Shown here one piece after another: positions 39,450-49,309 of a stretch of 64,000 bases of DNA; position 1 is the first letter of the stretch, and the number at the start of each line of letters is the position of its first letter. The DNA is taken from NCBI GenBank assembly GCA_027578815.1, contig JANBTH010000008.1, positions 18,999 to 82,998 of the forward strand, written 5' to 3'. The translations under genes and the position numbers were made by a program. Source of the stretch: Coemansia sp. RSA 1804. Taxonomy: Eukaryota; Kickxellomycota; Kickxellomycetes; Kickxellales; Kickxellaceae. Under the pieces are notes generated by a model. It did no database searches. It was not told where the DNA came from and worked only from the letters and a program-made list of their open reading frames with translations.

Positions 39450-41403
39450 TGTCAACACCCCCCAAGAATGAACGAGATTGGGTTTGGGCTGTTAAAAAAA
39501 TAAAGAAAGAGATATAACAAAACCTCCCCTTTTAACTCGTTTAATAATAAAAATATACCAGAATTAGAAACTACTTTATATTAACAGATTAACTAATAGA
39601 AGAAAAAACCTTAAAAAAGGATAAAAGGGGAAAATAATGTTACGGGTTCATTAAACTTGTAAAGAAAATAATAATGTAAACAAAGGGAATTGACAAACCG
39701 CAAGACAAATGCGTTGATAAATTTTGTCAGATCAGATGTGGCAGATTTAAAAATAATCATAATTTTTGTTGACATTAGATTAGAAAATCAGTGCTTAAAT
39801 CGATGGTGTATTTAATTGAGCCTGTTTCAGAACCAGGCTCAATATTCTTGAAATAAAGATAGAAAGAAAGAAGGTAAACCCATGTTCTTCTATCAAAAAC
39901 ATGCATCCGCTCGATTTGTCAAGATATTGAGTAATTTCTTAATTCTGGCAATTGTTCCTTTGTTTACGAACAGCCTGGCCGCCATGCTTCAAGCGTAAAA
40001 AAATCCTTTATTGCAACATTTGTTTGCAACTAGACGTAGGACAAAACGGGTTCAATGTAATGTTCTTAATACTATTGGGTATGACCATCTCGAGCATGTT
40101 TTGAGAAATTCCGCCAAATGCACCAACCGCTGTTTTATGTTTTCTTTTTCTCGGACAAAAGCTCGGCTTATCAACCAGATAAGATTGCATATTCATTTGC
40201 ATGGTTTTTTTTTATAAAAACATTGCCACATGTCTCTCTAACCATGCAACAAAACAAGATTTGCACAAGTGTAATCTGTGGATGCAGTTTTCACACACTG
40301 CCGCAATCAGTGGTTTACCCAATAAACCGCACCAATTTCTTTGTTTTGTTTTTCCTTTTGACAAGCGAACATGTGATGACAAAAACGCGGATGTTATGTA
40401 TATTTAGATTGCAAGATGCACCAATAAAGTAGAACCTTATTACTAATGTACCCATGCTGTGGGAGCGGTCAGTAATAGAATATATACCGATAATAATACC
40501 GTGAGCAAGAAAAAGGAGATAAATGAGAGCTACATAATTAGCACATGCACATGTATTGCACAGATAGGCTCGTGACTAGGAGAAACGTAGCTATTATTCT
40601 TTCACTGTTACACAGCGGAATTTGCTGAAAATCTCTTGAAACACACTAGCTTTTTTCTTGCTCATTAGCAGAATCGAATAAAACGATGGACCATCAAATA
40701 TCAGAAAATAAAAGTGGAATGACGTCTATTTTTGTATTTTACCCCTTTTCTTTACCGGACACGTGAACCATGGAGATTTACAGAAGAATTGTGAATAACA
40801 AAAAAACAACGGAAAAATAAGAGAAATTCAAGCTGTTCCTCCCTCTCTTAAAAATAAGCTGTAAAATTTTCATGGTCAAACAAAGTGGGAAAAACATTTT
40901 TGCCTGTACACTGTCAACCAGAGACAAAGGCGTGTCTATTCTGCTTGAGATGATCAGCATTTCTTGCAAACGTCACTAATACTCATGCACAAACTATATT
41001 TTCTTGCCTCACTAGCTTATCTAGCTCTGTCTTTGTTTGAGGAAATAATAATAAAAGCCAAACAAAAGAGAATAAATAGAAAATGTAGAAATATCACATT
41101 ATACTACACTAGATAGCAAAACCATGAGAAAAGACAGTGAATGCTAGATGGGGTATATAAAGAAACGGCAGTTCCAACAACGGATTCGTCCCAATCCACC
41201 TCGAATACATTATACGCTATTGTCAACAAACCTTGATATCTTTTCGCTGTAATAATCTTGTAGTTTAAACAAGGCAGCTTTATCTATTTATCTGCTTTAG
41301 TATTTTTACTAGTCTAGTTTTTTTTTTCCTTCTTGTCCTTCAGACAACGTTGTTGTTATTATTTTATTTAGGCTGAACTACTACACGCCTATTTCAGACT
41401 AAA
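39450..41403. other. Long AT-rich intergenic interval
   Basis: 1.95 kb without supported genes. It includes a TATA element at 41154 in a context similar to that of the small-gene family, 250 bp before the GH20 start; pyrimidine-rich leader from about 41230 to 41400. Confidence 0.5.
41154..41161 (+). promoter_or_regulatory. TATA box of GH20 gene
   Basis: TATATAAA within GGTATATAAAGAAACGGCA; the same string up to one base occurs at the TATA box of the 97-aa gene copy 2 (1372-1390). Confidence 0.55.
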
Positions 41404-43704
41404 ATGAGACGCGTCGGCGTTATTATTTTTGCAGCACTTGCAGCTGCTTCAAGCATCGTCTGCGTCTCCGCAACCCCTGTCCCTGATAGCATTGCCGTTT
41501 CTGCCACGTCTACAAAATCCAATGACAAGAACAACCAAGCTAACCCAACTCCCTTTGTCATTCCAAGTCTACAGGAGTGGACTGGCTCCAAGGGCGAGTG
41601 GACGCTCAAGAAGACGACCAGAATTGTCGTTGATGCTGCATACGCCGATGGCGGCGTCCATGATGCCGGCAACACCTTCATGGCCAACCCTTCCAACCTC
41701 AAGCAGCATGCGGCAAGCTTCCAGAGCGACATCAAGGAGGTAACTGGATTTGATGTCAAGGTGGTTGTTTCGAGAAAGTACTCCAAGGACGATATCTACC
41801 TGACGCTTGGTGCCGAGGCCTCCGACCCGAGCCTCAACCACGAGGGCTACCTCCTTGACATCGACAACAAGGGTATCTCCATCCAGGCTGTCACCTCCCG
41901 CGGTGCATTCTGGGGCACGCGCTCGCTGCTTCAGATGCTGATCCTCGCCGACGAGAACAACTACGCGCTGCCCCGCGGCCATGCTCGCGACTTCCCCAAC
42001 TACAACGAGCGCAAGTTCATGCAGGACATTGCTCGCAAGCCAATTCCGATGTCTGATCTCAGGGAGTACGCAACATTGACGTCGTTCTTCAAGCTCAACA
42101 CACTGCACCATCACTACAGCGACAACCCGGCAGTGCAAAGCAAGGATCTGATGCCCGACTGGGCCACCAAGTACGTTGGGTTCCGTCTGAAATCTGACAA
42201 TCCGACCTACGCAATGTACGCCAGCGAGGATGTGTCGTTCACCAAGCAGGATCTGCGCGAGTTCCAAGACTTTATCAAAGCACGTGGTATGGAGCTTATT
42301 CCCGAGATCGATACTCCAGCGCACTCGCTGTGTTTCACCAAGTTCCATCCTGATTGGACCATTCCTGAGGGCACTGCGCGTGGCGACTGGATGGATCTGG
42401 GCAACCAGGAGGTCTGGGACTTTGTCGAGGGTCTGTGGACCGATGTTGTTGGATGGTTTGATTCTCGCGAAGTCAGTATTGGTGCCGACGAGTACGATCC
42501 CTCACGCGGCGACCTTGCGCGCAAGTTCGTCAACCACTTCCACGACTTCTTTGCCACCAACTTCAACCGCACCATCCGCATGTGGGGCTCCGATGTCAGG
42601 CTCCCTGGCACCATCGAGATCAACAGCAGTATCCACACTGACCATTGGGGCTGGACTTACTCAAACCCAATTGATCTTGTCAAGCGCGGCCACACAGTCT
42701 CCAACCTCAATGCTCCCGACTCATACCTGGTTCCCCGCTCGGCTGCGTACTGGGACTACATTGACGACCGCAAGATCTACGAGCTCTGGGAGCCCTGGGT
42801 ATTCGATCTTCTGGACAAGACCAACACCAGCCGCAACCTCAGCCCCAACGAGCCTCTGCTCACCGGTGGCGGCCTTGCTAATTGGAACGACTTCCTTGGC
42901 GAGTCTGTCACTCGCGTCGAGCTCTACGACCGTGTTTCCAAGGTCATTGGCGCCTTTGGCGAGAAGCTGTGGACCGGTTCCAAGAACTCTGACACTGTGG
43001 CCTATGAGAAGTGGGCGCCGCTGGAAAAGAAGCTTCGCGAAAACATTCCGGGAATCACTCTGACCCGTCGTCCACAGACCAAGGGCCAGTACGTCATTAG
43101 CTACGACTTTGAGGACGGCGCTGCCAAGGATTCCTCCAAGAACGGATATGACGGCAAGCTGAACAACGGCGCCAAGATTGTTGATGCCGGCAACGGTTAC
43201 GGAAAGGCACTACAGCTCGTCGATAAGGACTCGTACGTCAGCACTCCACTTGAGAGCATTGCCTACCCGTACGCCGTCGGTCTCTGGGTTAAGCCCGACA
43301 AGAACCAGGCACCCAACGCCGTAATTCTCGAGTCCGGTGACGGCAAGCTCCTCATCAGTAACAGAACAGCGCCCACTGTTACGTTTGAGCAAGACGGCCA
43401 CCAGTACGACACCCAAATTATCTTAAAGCCCGACGAGTGGGCGCATATCGCCTTCTCTGCTGACGGCAAAAAGACCGATGTCTTCTACAACATGCGCCGC
43501 ACCACTTTTGTCAACTACTACAACTCCCGCTGGGACATGCTGCAGAACGAGACCATGGTTGTCACTGCTCCAATTCGCAACATTGGTAGCGCGAGCGGAA
43601 ACAGCATGACTGGTTTGGTTGATGGCTTCTTTGTCATGGATCGCGAGGTATGTGCTGGTGAGATGACTTTTGTTGCCAAGCATTATTCCAACTCACTGCC
43701 CTAG
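41404..43704 (+). CDS. Secreted GH20 beta-N-acetylhexosaminidase-like enzyme with LamG-like C-terminus
   Basis: 766 residues, signal peptide about 1-23 (ending CVSA). A GH20b-type N-terminal domain (about 45-190) is followed by a GH20 TIM barrel (about 195-540): FMQDIARKPIPM, LNTLHHHYSD, GMELIPEIDTPAHS and the catalytic pair D362-E363 in SIGADEYD. The C-terminal 200 residues (about 560-766: YDFEDGAAKDSSKNGYDG) form a concanavalin/laminin-G-like jelly roll with the usual D-S-S-x-N-G-x-x-G start. It should release terminal GlcNAc/GalNAc from chitin oligomers or glycoconjugates outside the cell; the C-terminal module may bind carbohydrate. Confidence 0.9.
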   Translation: MRRVGVIIFAALAAASSIVCVSATPVPDSIAVSATSTKSNDKNNQANPTPFVIPSLQEWTGSKGEWTLKKTTRIVVDAAYADGGVHDAGNTFMANPSNLKQHAASFQSDIKEVTGFDVKVVVSRKYSKDDIYLTLGAEASDPSLNHEGYLLDIDNKGISIQAVTSRGAFWGTRSLLQMLILADENNYALPRGHARDFPNYNERKFMQDIARKPIPMSDLREYATLTSFFKLNTLHHHYSDNPAVQSKDLMPDWATKYVGFRLKSDNPTYAMYASEDVSFTKQDLREFQDFIKARGMELIPEIDTPAHSLCFTKFHPDWTIPEGTARGDWMDLGNQEVWDFVEGLWTDVVGWFDSREVSIGADEYDPSRGDLARKFVNHFHDFFATNFNRTIRMWGSDVRLPGTIEINSSIHTDHWGWTYSNPIDLVKRGHTVSNLNAPDSYLVPRSAAYWDYIDDRKIYELWEPWVFDLLDKTNTSRNLSPNEPLLTGGGLANWNDFLGESVTRVELYDRVSKVIGAFGEKLWTGSKNSDTVAYEKWAPLEKKLRENIPGITLTRRPQTKGQYVISYDFEDGAAKDSSKNGYDGKLNNGAKIVDAGNGYGKALQLVDKDSYVSTPLESIAYPYAVGLWVKPDKNQAPNAVILESGDGKLLISNRTAPTVTFEQDGHQYDTQIILKPDEWAHIAFSADGKKTDVFYNMRRTTFVNYYNSRWDMLQNETMVVTAPIRNIGSASGNSMTGLVDGFFVMDREVCAGEMTFVAKHYSNSLP

Positions 43705-44020
43705 TAGAAAATACTTTAACGTGTATTATCTCTTTTTCTTATTAAAAATGAGTGGTTGGTCAAATGCTTCTCTTTCTAATTTATTTCCAATAATTCAGTA
43801 AAAAAATTAATAAGATACGGTGTGTTGGATATGACTGGAAGCATTAGTAAAATGATTGAATGTTATAGAATTTACTGAAAAGCACCAGATGAAAAAAGGA
43901 TGTCTGTTTTCTATTTATAGTCACGCTATATTTCTTTGAATAGAAGAAGTATTTTTAATAATTGAGAATAGGTTGAGGCGAGAGGTAGGTGAAGGATTTA
44001 TTTCTACTTGAATCCATAGG
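43705..44020. other. AT-rich spacer
   Basis: 316 bp, low GC, no gene; GH20 terminator and the upstream region of the broken small gene. Confidence 0.4.
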
Positions 44021-44027
44021 TATATAA
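44021..44027 (+). promoter_or_regulatory. TATA box of distant 97-aa family member
   Basis: TATATAA preceded by AGG and followed by ACTGCAA, 90 bp before the ATG at 44111, matching the spacing in the array at 1-2.8 kb. Confidence 0.5.
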
Positions 44028-44110
44028 ACTGCAATACACCTGTCGCCAGGCATTGTTTTCTTCTATTATTTCATTCATCTTTTCTAATTTTTTCTGCAAA
44101 TTTTACAAAG

Positions 44111-44418
44111 ATGTCAGCAAAAAAAACCCAAGTTGCCATTACATATACAGACCCTTTTGATGAATCAAAGAAAGATAGGAAGGAAAAAAGTACAATACAT
44201 CTGCAAAAGGTGAAAAGGTAATACCTGCGCTTAAGGAAAGGGTTGTAAGTGAACTTGAAAAGCAAATGAAAGCTGAAAAATGGTCTCATGCTAGAATAGA
44301 AAGAGCTCGTGTATACATTCGGCCCGAGGGTAAAATCATTTCACAACCAGAGTCGGGGTCAAATGAAATGGATGTAGATGATGGCAAATGTAAAAGTGTG
44401 GCAATGCGCCGGTCATAG
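44111..44418 (+). pseudogene. Frameshifted distant member of 97-aa family
   Basis: Starts MSAKKTQVAITYTDPFDES, which parallels MPKKVLVHLTYTDLLD of the array genes. At an A6 run (44184-44189) the frame breaks; reading continues in the -1 frame with NTSAKGEK, a Lys/Glu/Leu helix, then KAEKWSHARIERA and RPEGKI, which line up with STSKEGDE, NNNWSNARIDRS and NITGKI of copy 2. The family-specific W-S-x-A-R-I motif is retained. Downstream the tail differs (MDVDDGK) and ends at TAG 44416-44418. Without slippage the zero frame stops at 44221 after 36 residues. Either a young pseudogene or an assembly error in the homopolymer. Confidence 0.65.
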
Positions 44419-45081
44419 TGGGAAGAATAAAACTGTATCTATTTGTTTACCCAAAGCCAAGAATAAGGCGGTGCATGAAAAACAATGTAAGAGGAGGGGT
44501 CATAAAGAGGTGACCGATGTACTGTGGATAGCTATACAGCCGCACCAGAGAGAAGACAAAGACTCGACGACGACTTATAAAGGAGAAGCAGCCGCAGGGG
44601 AGTAACATGGTCGATGGTGAGTTAAAGTGGCTGAGAACGAGGCTTTGTGAGGCTGAACAACGGATGTGCGCGATGGCGGTACTGCGAGTGTGGACGGGAC
44701 GACAGGCTTCTTAACATTTTCTTGTTATGGTTTAGTTCATATAGCCATGAGAGAGAAAATAGATTTATTGAAGGATCTAGTCCGACTAAGAAATACAAAG
44801 AAAAATCGTAATCCAAGAGAAGGAGAAGATAAACCGTTAGCTCATATAGCCATGAGGTCGATGGGGGTAAAAACCCAAAATCCTTTAACCGGATTTCATT
44901 CTGGAGTCTTCCTGAAATACAAATAGTGCCCACGCGGGCGAATGAAAAATAAATAAAAAAAACTCAGTGCATCACTCGCAATATTCTTTTCAACTCTCTA
45001 TTCTTTATTTAACTAGAAAAAAGTGTTTTTACTATTTAGTACACCGAGTTAGCCGACTTTTACATATACAAACCCGAAAGA
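44419..45081. other. Spacer with degenerate ORFs and a direct repeat
   Basis: 663 bp. Two short plus-strand frames (44378-44605 and 44666-44926) have no recognisable domain. A 20-nt direct repeat with one mismatch (44732-44751 and 44836-44855, containing CATATAGCCATGAG) suggests leftover mobile or duplicated DNA. No intact gene supported. Confidence 0.4.
44732..44855 (+). repeat. 20-nt direct repeat pair
   Basis: TTAG-T/C-TCATATAGCCATGAG occurs twice, 104 bp apart, differing at one position. In translation both give H-I-A-M-R in the same frame. Confidence 0.6.
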
Positions 45082-45987
45082 ATGGACCAACACACGGCCA
45101 AAAAGGCACGCCATACATCCAGCAACCAGGAAAACACCCAGAACACCACAACCACCGCTACTTCACTCGCCAAACCATCAGAACCCGGATCAATAACAAC
45201 AGAATGTGCCGATAGTAAAACCGCCGTACTCGCCAGCTTCAGCGCATACCGGGACACCCTGGATGCGCACTACGATCAACGCGAACGCATAATCAAGTGT
45301 TCTCGGGATATAACAGCAATGAGCAAGAAGATGGTGTTCGCACTGTTGCGTATAACGCAGGACGGACCCGCTCAGGCGTTCAGGGAGACCGAGAAACATC
45401 ATAAGCGGGTGATTGAGCTGTTTCGTAAAGTATCGGTGGATCTGCAAGGCACGGATGCGCTAAAATACCAAGCACAAGTGACCCACGGGGTGCAGGAGTA
45501 CGTGGAGGCAATCGGGTTGTGGGTGTTCCTTAGAGACAACAAACTTATAACCAAGCAGCAGGTGGTCGAGTACTTGACGGTTGGAGACACCGATGGTGGT
45601 CCGATCGTCAATATTACGGATTCCGACTATGTTCTGGGTATTTGCGACCTCCCAGGAGAGGTCAACAGGTATTGCATCAACTCTTTAGGCAAGGGTGATA
45701 GGGAGGCCGTGAAGAGGTGCGTGGAGTTCCTGCGTGTATTGAAGGAAGGTGTCGAGCTGCTGTTGTGTACTGGGAAGATTAAAGATCTGAAAAAGAAGGC
45801 CCCTGTCTTTGATTCCAGTCTGGCAAAGTCGGAGGCTGCGTACTACTCGTTGTCGCTTAGAGAAGGCGAGACAGGTGCGATGGACGTCGATGCTGTGTAC
45901 TCACGAGTGGTGGTAGCATTGCCGTTTCGAGTGGAGCGATGTGATAAACCATGGAAACAAAAGCAGACATGCAAAGGTTCATTTTGA
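45082..45987 (+). CDS. Translin-associated factor X (TRAX)
   Basis: 301 residues. After a polar 40-residue leader the protein is all-helical with translin-family motifs: DAHYDQRERIIKCSRDITAMSKKMVFALLRI near 75-105 in pieces, GVQEYVEAIGLWVFL, and DYVLGICDLPGEVNRYCINSLGKGD. The last segment (YxLGxxDLxGExxRxCINxxGxGD) is closer to TRAX than to translin. TRAX supplies the catalytic acidic residues of C3PO, an endoribonuclease made with translin. The C-terminus after the helix bundle is short and basic. No translin gene is present in this window. Confidence 0.88.
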   Translation: MDQHTAKKARHTSSNQENTQNTTTTATSLAKPSEPGSITTECADSKTAVLASFSAYRDTLDAHYDQRERIIKCSRDITAMSKKMVFALLRITQDGPAQAFRETEKHHKRVIELFRKVSVDLQGTDALKYQAQVTHGVQEYVEAIGLWVFLRDNKLITKQQVVEYLTVGDTDGGPIVNITDSDYVLGICDLPGEVNRYCINSLGKGDREAVKRCVEFLRVLKEGVELLLCTGKIKDLKKKAPVFDSSLAKSEAAYYSLSLREGETGAMDVDAVYSRVVVALPFRVERCDKPWKQKQTCKGSF

Positions 45988-46156
45988 ATAACAGGTCAAT
46001 AAGAAAATATAATAATATAATATATAAAAGAACTAGCAGTATCCATCTATAGGAACAACAGGATCTAGATCCGGATCTCGGACTGGTTTGACTGCTATAC
46101 ACATATTTTGCGACAACAGCTGAGCCAGCAATAGAAACAGACTAGCATAATCCTAG

Positions 46157-47692
46157 CTAGAGCTTGTACCGGAAATCGGGGTGGTTGTCGGCCAGATCCA
46201 GCACCTGCTCGGGCGTCAGGTCTGAGATATCAGCAGGCGACCTGTCGCGTTTGGCGTTTTCCCTGCGCAATACTACGTACAGAACAAGGGTGGCTATAGC
46301 GGCGGCAACAGTCATCGACAGACACACAGAATGGCCCAGTCTAAAGGTAGGCGAGTCCTTGTCCCGATAAACAAAGGCAGTGGCCAGGGGACCAAGACCT
46401 CCAACGGCAGACGAGAAGGCGGCAGCCATGGCTGGCTTTGTGTTTCCCTGCAGGTTGGCCAGCATCCAGGCGGGGGCGTGTGCGGCAGGCTGCGGCGACG
46501 CAAAGCTGAAGAGGAAGAGAGCAACCATGCGGGCAGCGTTACTCTGCGAGGCCAGTGCCAGAATAAAGCCCAGGGCAGTGATAGCGTTGGAGATCCACAG
46601 GGCGCGTGCGGATCCGCCCACCAGCCGCGCAACGTAGGCGATGCTGGCCATTCCGGTGGTTGCCATCAGATTAGTGAGCGAGGTCATTGCCTGTGCGGCC
46701 ACGGGCGAGAAGCCCTGGCTGGCAATGATCGTGGGACCAAACATGCCGTTGACCTGGGTGGCACCGTTGGCGCAAAAGTCAATGATAGTCCACAGCCACA
46801 CCTTGTGGTCGGCCATCGCCATGACGACCTGGCGCAGACGCACTGACTGCGAGCTGGCAACGGTGTTCTGCCGCACCATGATGCGCGTCACCAGCGCCCG
46901 CTCCTCATCAGTAATGAATGTGGCGGTGTCTGGGAAATCCTGCAGCACACGAGGACCCAGCATCGACCATAGCGCACTGCACGCGCCAGCAACCAGGAAG
47001 ATCAGCTGCCACGACGCAATGTGCGGACTGTGGATGGCCGATAGTCCCGAGCACAGCGGCCCAACAATGATGCCGCCAACGCCTGAGCTGGCAAAGAACC
47101 AGCCTGTGCGGCGCCGAACCAGGTCGCGCGGATACCAGTACGAGATGTAGTACAGACTGCCTGTCAGATACCCGGCCTGCACGGCTCCAAACAGAAAGCG
47201 CAGACCAGCCAGGTCTCTGGGCTTCTTTGACAGCGCCATGCACATGGTCACCGTTGACCACGCCAGCATTGCTGCGCTGAGCCACCAGCGCGGCCGTGTG
47301 CGCTTCAGCATCAGGTTGGATGGTAGCTGGAAAAAGAAGCTTCCCAGATAGTACGCGCCTAGCGCTACGCTGATGTCGGTGCCACTCAGTCCCAGATCCT
47401 TCGTCAGCCCTGCTACCTTTGCATACGACAATGCCATCTTGTTTATCGAATCCAGTCCGTATCCAACACACAGGTACGCCAGAAGACGGTGGTCGCATTT
47501 GCGCACATACGAGGCAAGCACATCCTTGTCCTTGCCGACCAGCTCCAGCGGCTTGTTGATCTCGTATGCGTCGTTCTCCGCTGCGACTGGGATTGGGTCC
47601 ATTGTATTGTTGTGAATGAGGAGTGTTTGCCGTTCGTCCGTGCCCTGGGACCAGTTGCGGCCGTGCCGAGGCTGGCGATCAGACGATGCCAT
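46157..47692 (-). CDS. MFS transporter, Dal5/anion:cation symporter type
   Basis: 511 residues with about 12 hydrophobic membrane helices. Cytosolic N-terminus of 60 residues. Family features include CVGYGLDSINKMALSYAK in helix 1, GAYYLGSFFFQLPSNLMLKR (helix 2 to the loop 2-3 motif with R-x-R-P-R-W-W), and RFLFGAVQAGYLTGSLYYISYWYP in helix 4-5, typical of the fungal allantoate/vitamin permease (ACS) family. Substrates of that family are organic anions such as allantoate, nicotinate, pantothenate or biotin; sequence does not say which. Ends with a short acidic tail (DLTPEQVLDLADNHPDFRYKL spread over the last 25 residues). Confidence 0.9.
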   Translation of the reverse strand: MASSDRQPRHGRNWSQGTDERQTLLIHNNTMDPIPVAAENDAYEINKPLELVGKDKDVLASYVRKCDHRLLAYLCVGYGLDSINKMALSYAKVAGLTKDLGLSGTDISVALGAYYLGSFFFQLPSNLMLKRTRPRWWLSAAMLAWSTVTMCMALSKKPRDLAGLRFLFGAVQAGYLTGSLYYISYWYPRDLVRRRTGWFFASSGVGGIIVGPLCSGLSAIHSPHIASWQLIFLVAGACSALWSMLGPRVLQDFPDTATFITDEERALVTRIMVRQNTVASSQSVRLRQVVMAMADHKVWLWTIIDFCANGATQVNGMFGPTIIASQGFSPVAAQAMTSLTNLMATTGMASIAYVARLVGGSARALWISNAITALGFILALASQSNAARMVALFLFSFASPQPAAHAPAWMLANLQGNTKPAMAAAFSSAVGGLGPLATAFVYRDKDSPTFRLGHSVCLSMTVAAAIATLVLYVVLRRENAKRDRSPADISDLTPEQVLDLADNHPDFRYKL

Positions 47693-48684
47693 TCTCTCCT
47701 TTTCAATTTATACGCGGATGAGGAGACGACCAAAAGGGGGAGAAGGATCTTTTCGATGGGCAACAACTGGACGGTAGATAGATAAGCTTGGATGGATACG
47801 TCTAGAATGTATGTATCTATGCAACTATTGGTAATCAATGTCTTTTCTGATAATCCTAGTGCGATAAACGTGCTGCATGCATTGGGCTGGCAATAGTGAT
47901 AGCGATACTGACAGTGCTAGCGATAGCAATGGATATGGTGATGGCTATGGTGATAGTGGTGTTGGTAGTGAGAGATGCACAGGATGCACTAGGCAGAAGC
48001 ACCGGGGATGGAATTGGATACGGCGATAATAATTAATGCTGGAGGCTGGAAAGATGGAAGAGGAGGGAAAAGAGAAGAGAAAAAAGAGCAATGTGTGGTG
48101 GAATGGCAGCAAGCAGCTGTATCCATGACCCAGCCCCCCTCCCTCTCTCTCTCTCTCTCTCTCTCTTTGGGCTTGATTGTGCAATTTCCTGCACGTCTAA
48201 AAAGCTCCACGTACTAAAAAAGACAAGCAGGGTGTATGCAAAGAGACTTTGCTGGTGGAAAGGTTATTCAATTCCAGATGGCGACATATACAATACAACA
48301 CAATGATATTCATAGAGACAATTGAAGTTTGAGAAAAGGCGATAGTCAATTTTTTTTCCATATCAAGTGCCATGAATCGTCTGCATCCAAATTTTAATTT
48401 GCGGCATTTGGCCAGCTGCGACCAGCTGCGGCAATGGCATCTGCATGCATCGATAAAGCAAGCCGAGAAAAATACACAACTCGCCCCCCTGTCCTGCCAT
48501 TCATTCATTTACACACTCTCTCTTCCTTTTCTCACTGATAAGGAGAAAAAAAGGTTTATTTCCAGCACCACTTTAATTTTATCTTTTAATTTGCTCTTTT
48601 TTTATTTAGCTCCTCTTCCACCACCCAATCCTTCTTGCATTGAGCACGAAACCAAAGCAGAAACAATAGCAAAAACGAAAGAGA
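47693..48684. other. Intergenic with simple repeats
   Basis: 992 bp, no gene. Contains an imperfect GATAGC/GGTGAT hexamer repeat (about 47897-47972) and a CT microsatellite at 48143-48166. Promoters of the MFS and DM9 genes lie at the two ends. Confidence 0.5.
48143..48166 (+). repeat. CT dinucleotide microsatellite
   Basis: About twelve uninterrupted CT units following a C-rich tract. Confidence 0.9.
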
Positions 48685-49191
48685 ATGGGGGAGACCGACA
48701 GAACAAACACCGAGGGCAATTGCGTTCGGTGGGTTGATGCGCGCGACGGCCAGATCCCACCAAACGCGCTAGCACAGGGCGTGGACCACTCTGGCAGACC
48801 TCTGTTTATTGCCCGCGGAGCATACAAGGGCGGAGTGCATCCAGGTATGGCCGCACCACACATACCGGATGGCGGGTTCCGGCTAAGCTGGGGTGGGCGC
48901 GCGCATTCGCTCAACCAGTACCAGGTGCTCTGCGGCGACATTGGCGGCACTCGCTGGGAGGCCGTGCGTGGCTCTTCGGTGAAGTTGTTGATGGATCGCG
49001 GCGTAAGACTCGTTCACGGCGGGAACGAAGCCGATGGCTCAACCCCGCTGTTTGTGGCAAAGGCCTCGGATAACGGGGCTGTGGTTCTGGGTAAAACCAG
49101 TCCGCATTTCAGTGCTGCTATGAGCTACGCTGATGGATCGTCAGGGGCCGAGCGGAGCGTGTCCAACTACATGGTTCTGGCCTACCAGTAA
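48685..49191 (+). CDS. DM9-repeat (DUF3421) lectin-like protein
   Basis: 168 residues without signal peptide. Two DM9 units: about 12-80 (RWVDARDGQIPPNAL, GVDHSGRPLFIARGAYKGGVHPGMA) and about 85-165 (YQVLCGDIGGTRWEA, GNEADGSTPLFVAKASDNGAVVLGK). The DM9 pattern of G-x-x-x-x-G-x-P-L-F/Y-I/V-A followed by G-x-x-x-P/L-G is clear in both. Characterised DM9 proteins of molluscs and insects bind mannose-type glycans and act in immunity. Function in a fungus is unknown; self or non-self glycan sensing is a guess. Intronless, promoter separate from neighbours. Confidence 0.87.
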   Translation: MGETDRTNTEGNCVRWVDARDGQIPPNALAQGVDHSGRPLFIARGAYKGGVHPGMAAPHIPDGGFRLSWGGRAHSLNQYQVLCGDIGGTRWEAVRGSSVKLLMDRGVRLVHGGNEADGSTPLFVAKASDNGAVVLGKTSPHFSAAMSYADGSSGAERSVSNYMVLAYQ

Positions 49192-49309
49192 CAACTCCCC
49201 CTCTTGTTCATTTATTTCCTGCGTTTGTTTGTTTGCTTGCTGTCTGACTGCGTGTAATAATGGTAGGAGTGGTCTTTATTATAATTCCAAAAAGGTACTC
49301 TAAACTCAG

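Noticed and set aside
44378..44926. Two short frames (75 and 86 codons) as genes
   Set aside because: No motif, the first overlaps the broken small gene, and the second contains the direct repeat; composition looks noncoding.
47897..48166. Repeat region as a CRISPR-like or satellite array
   Set aside because: Only simple hexamer and CT repeats; no regular spacers.
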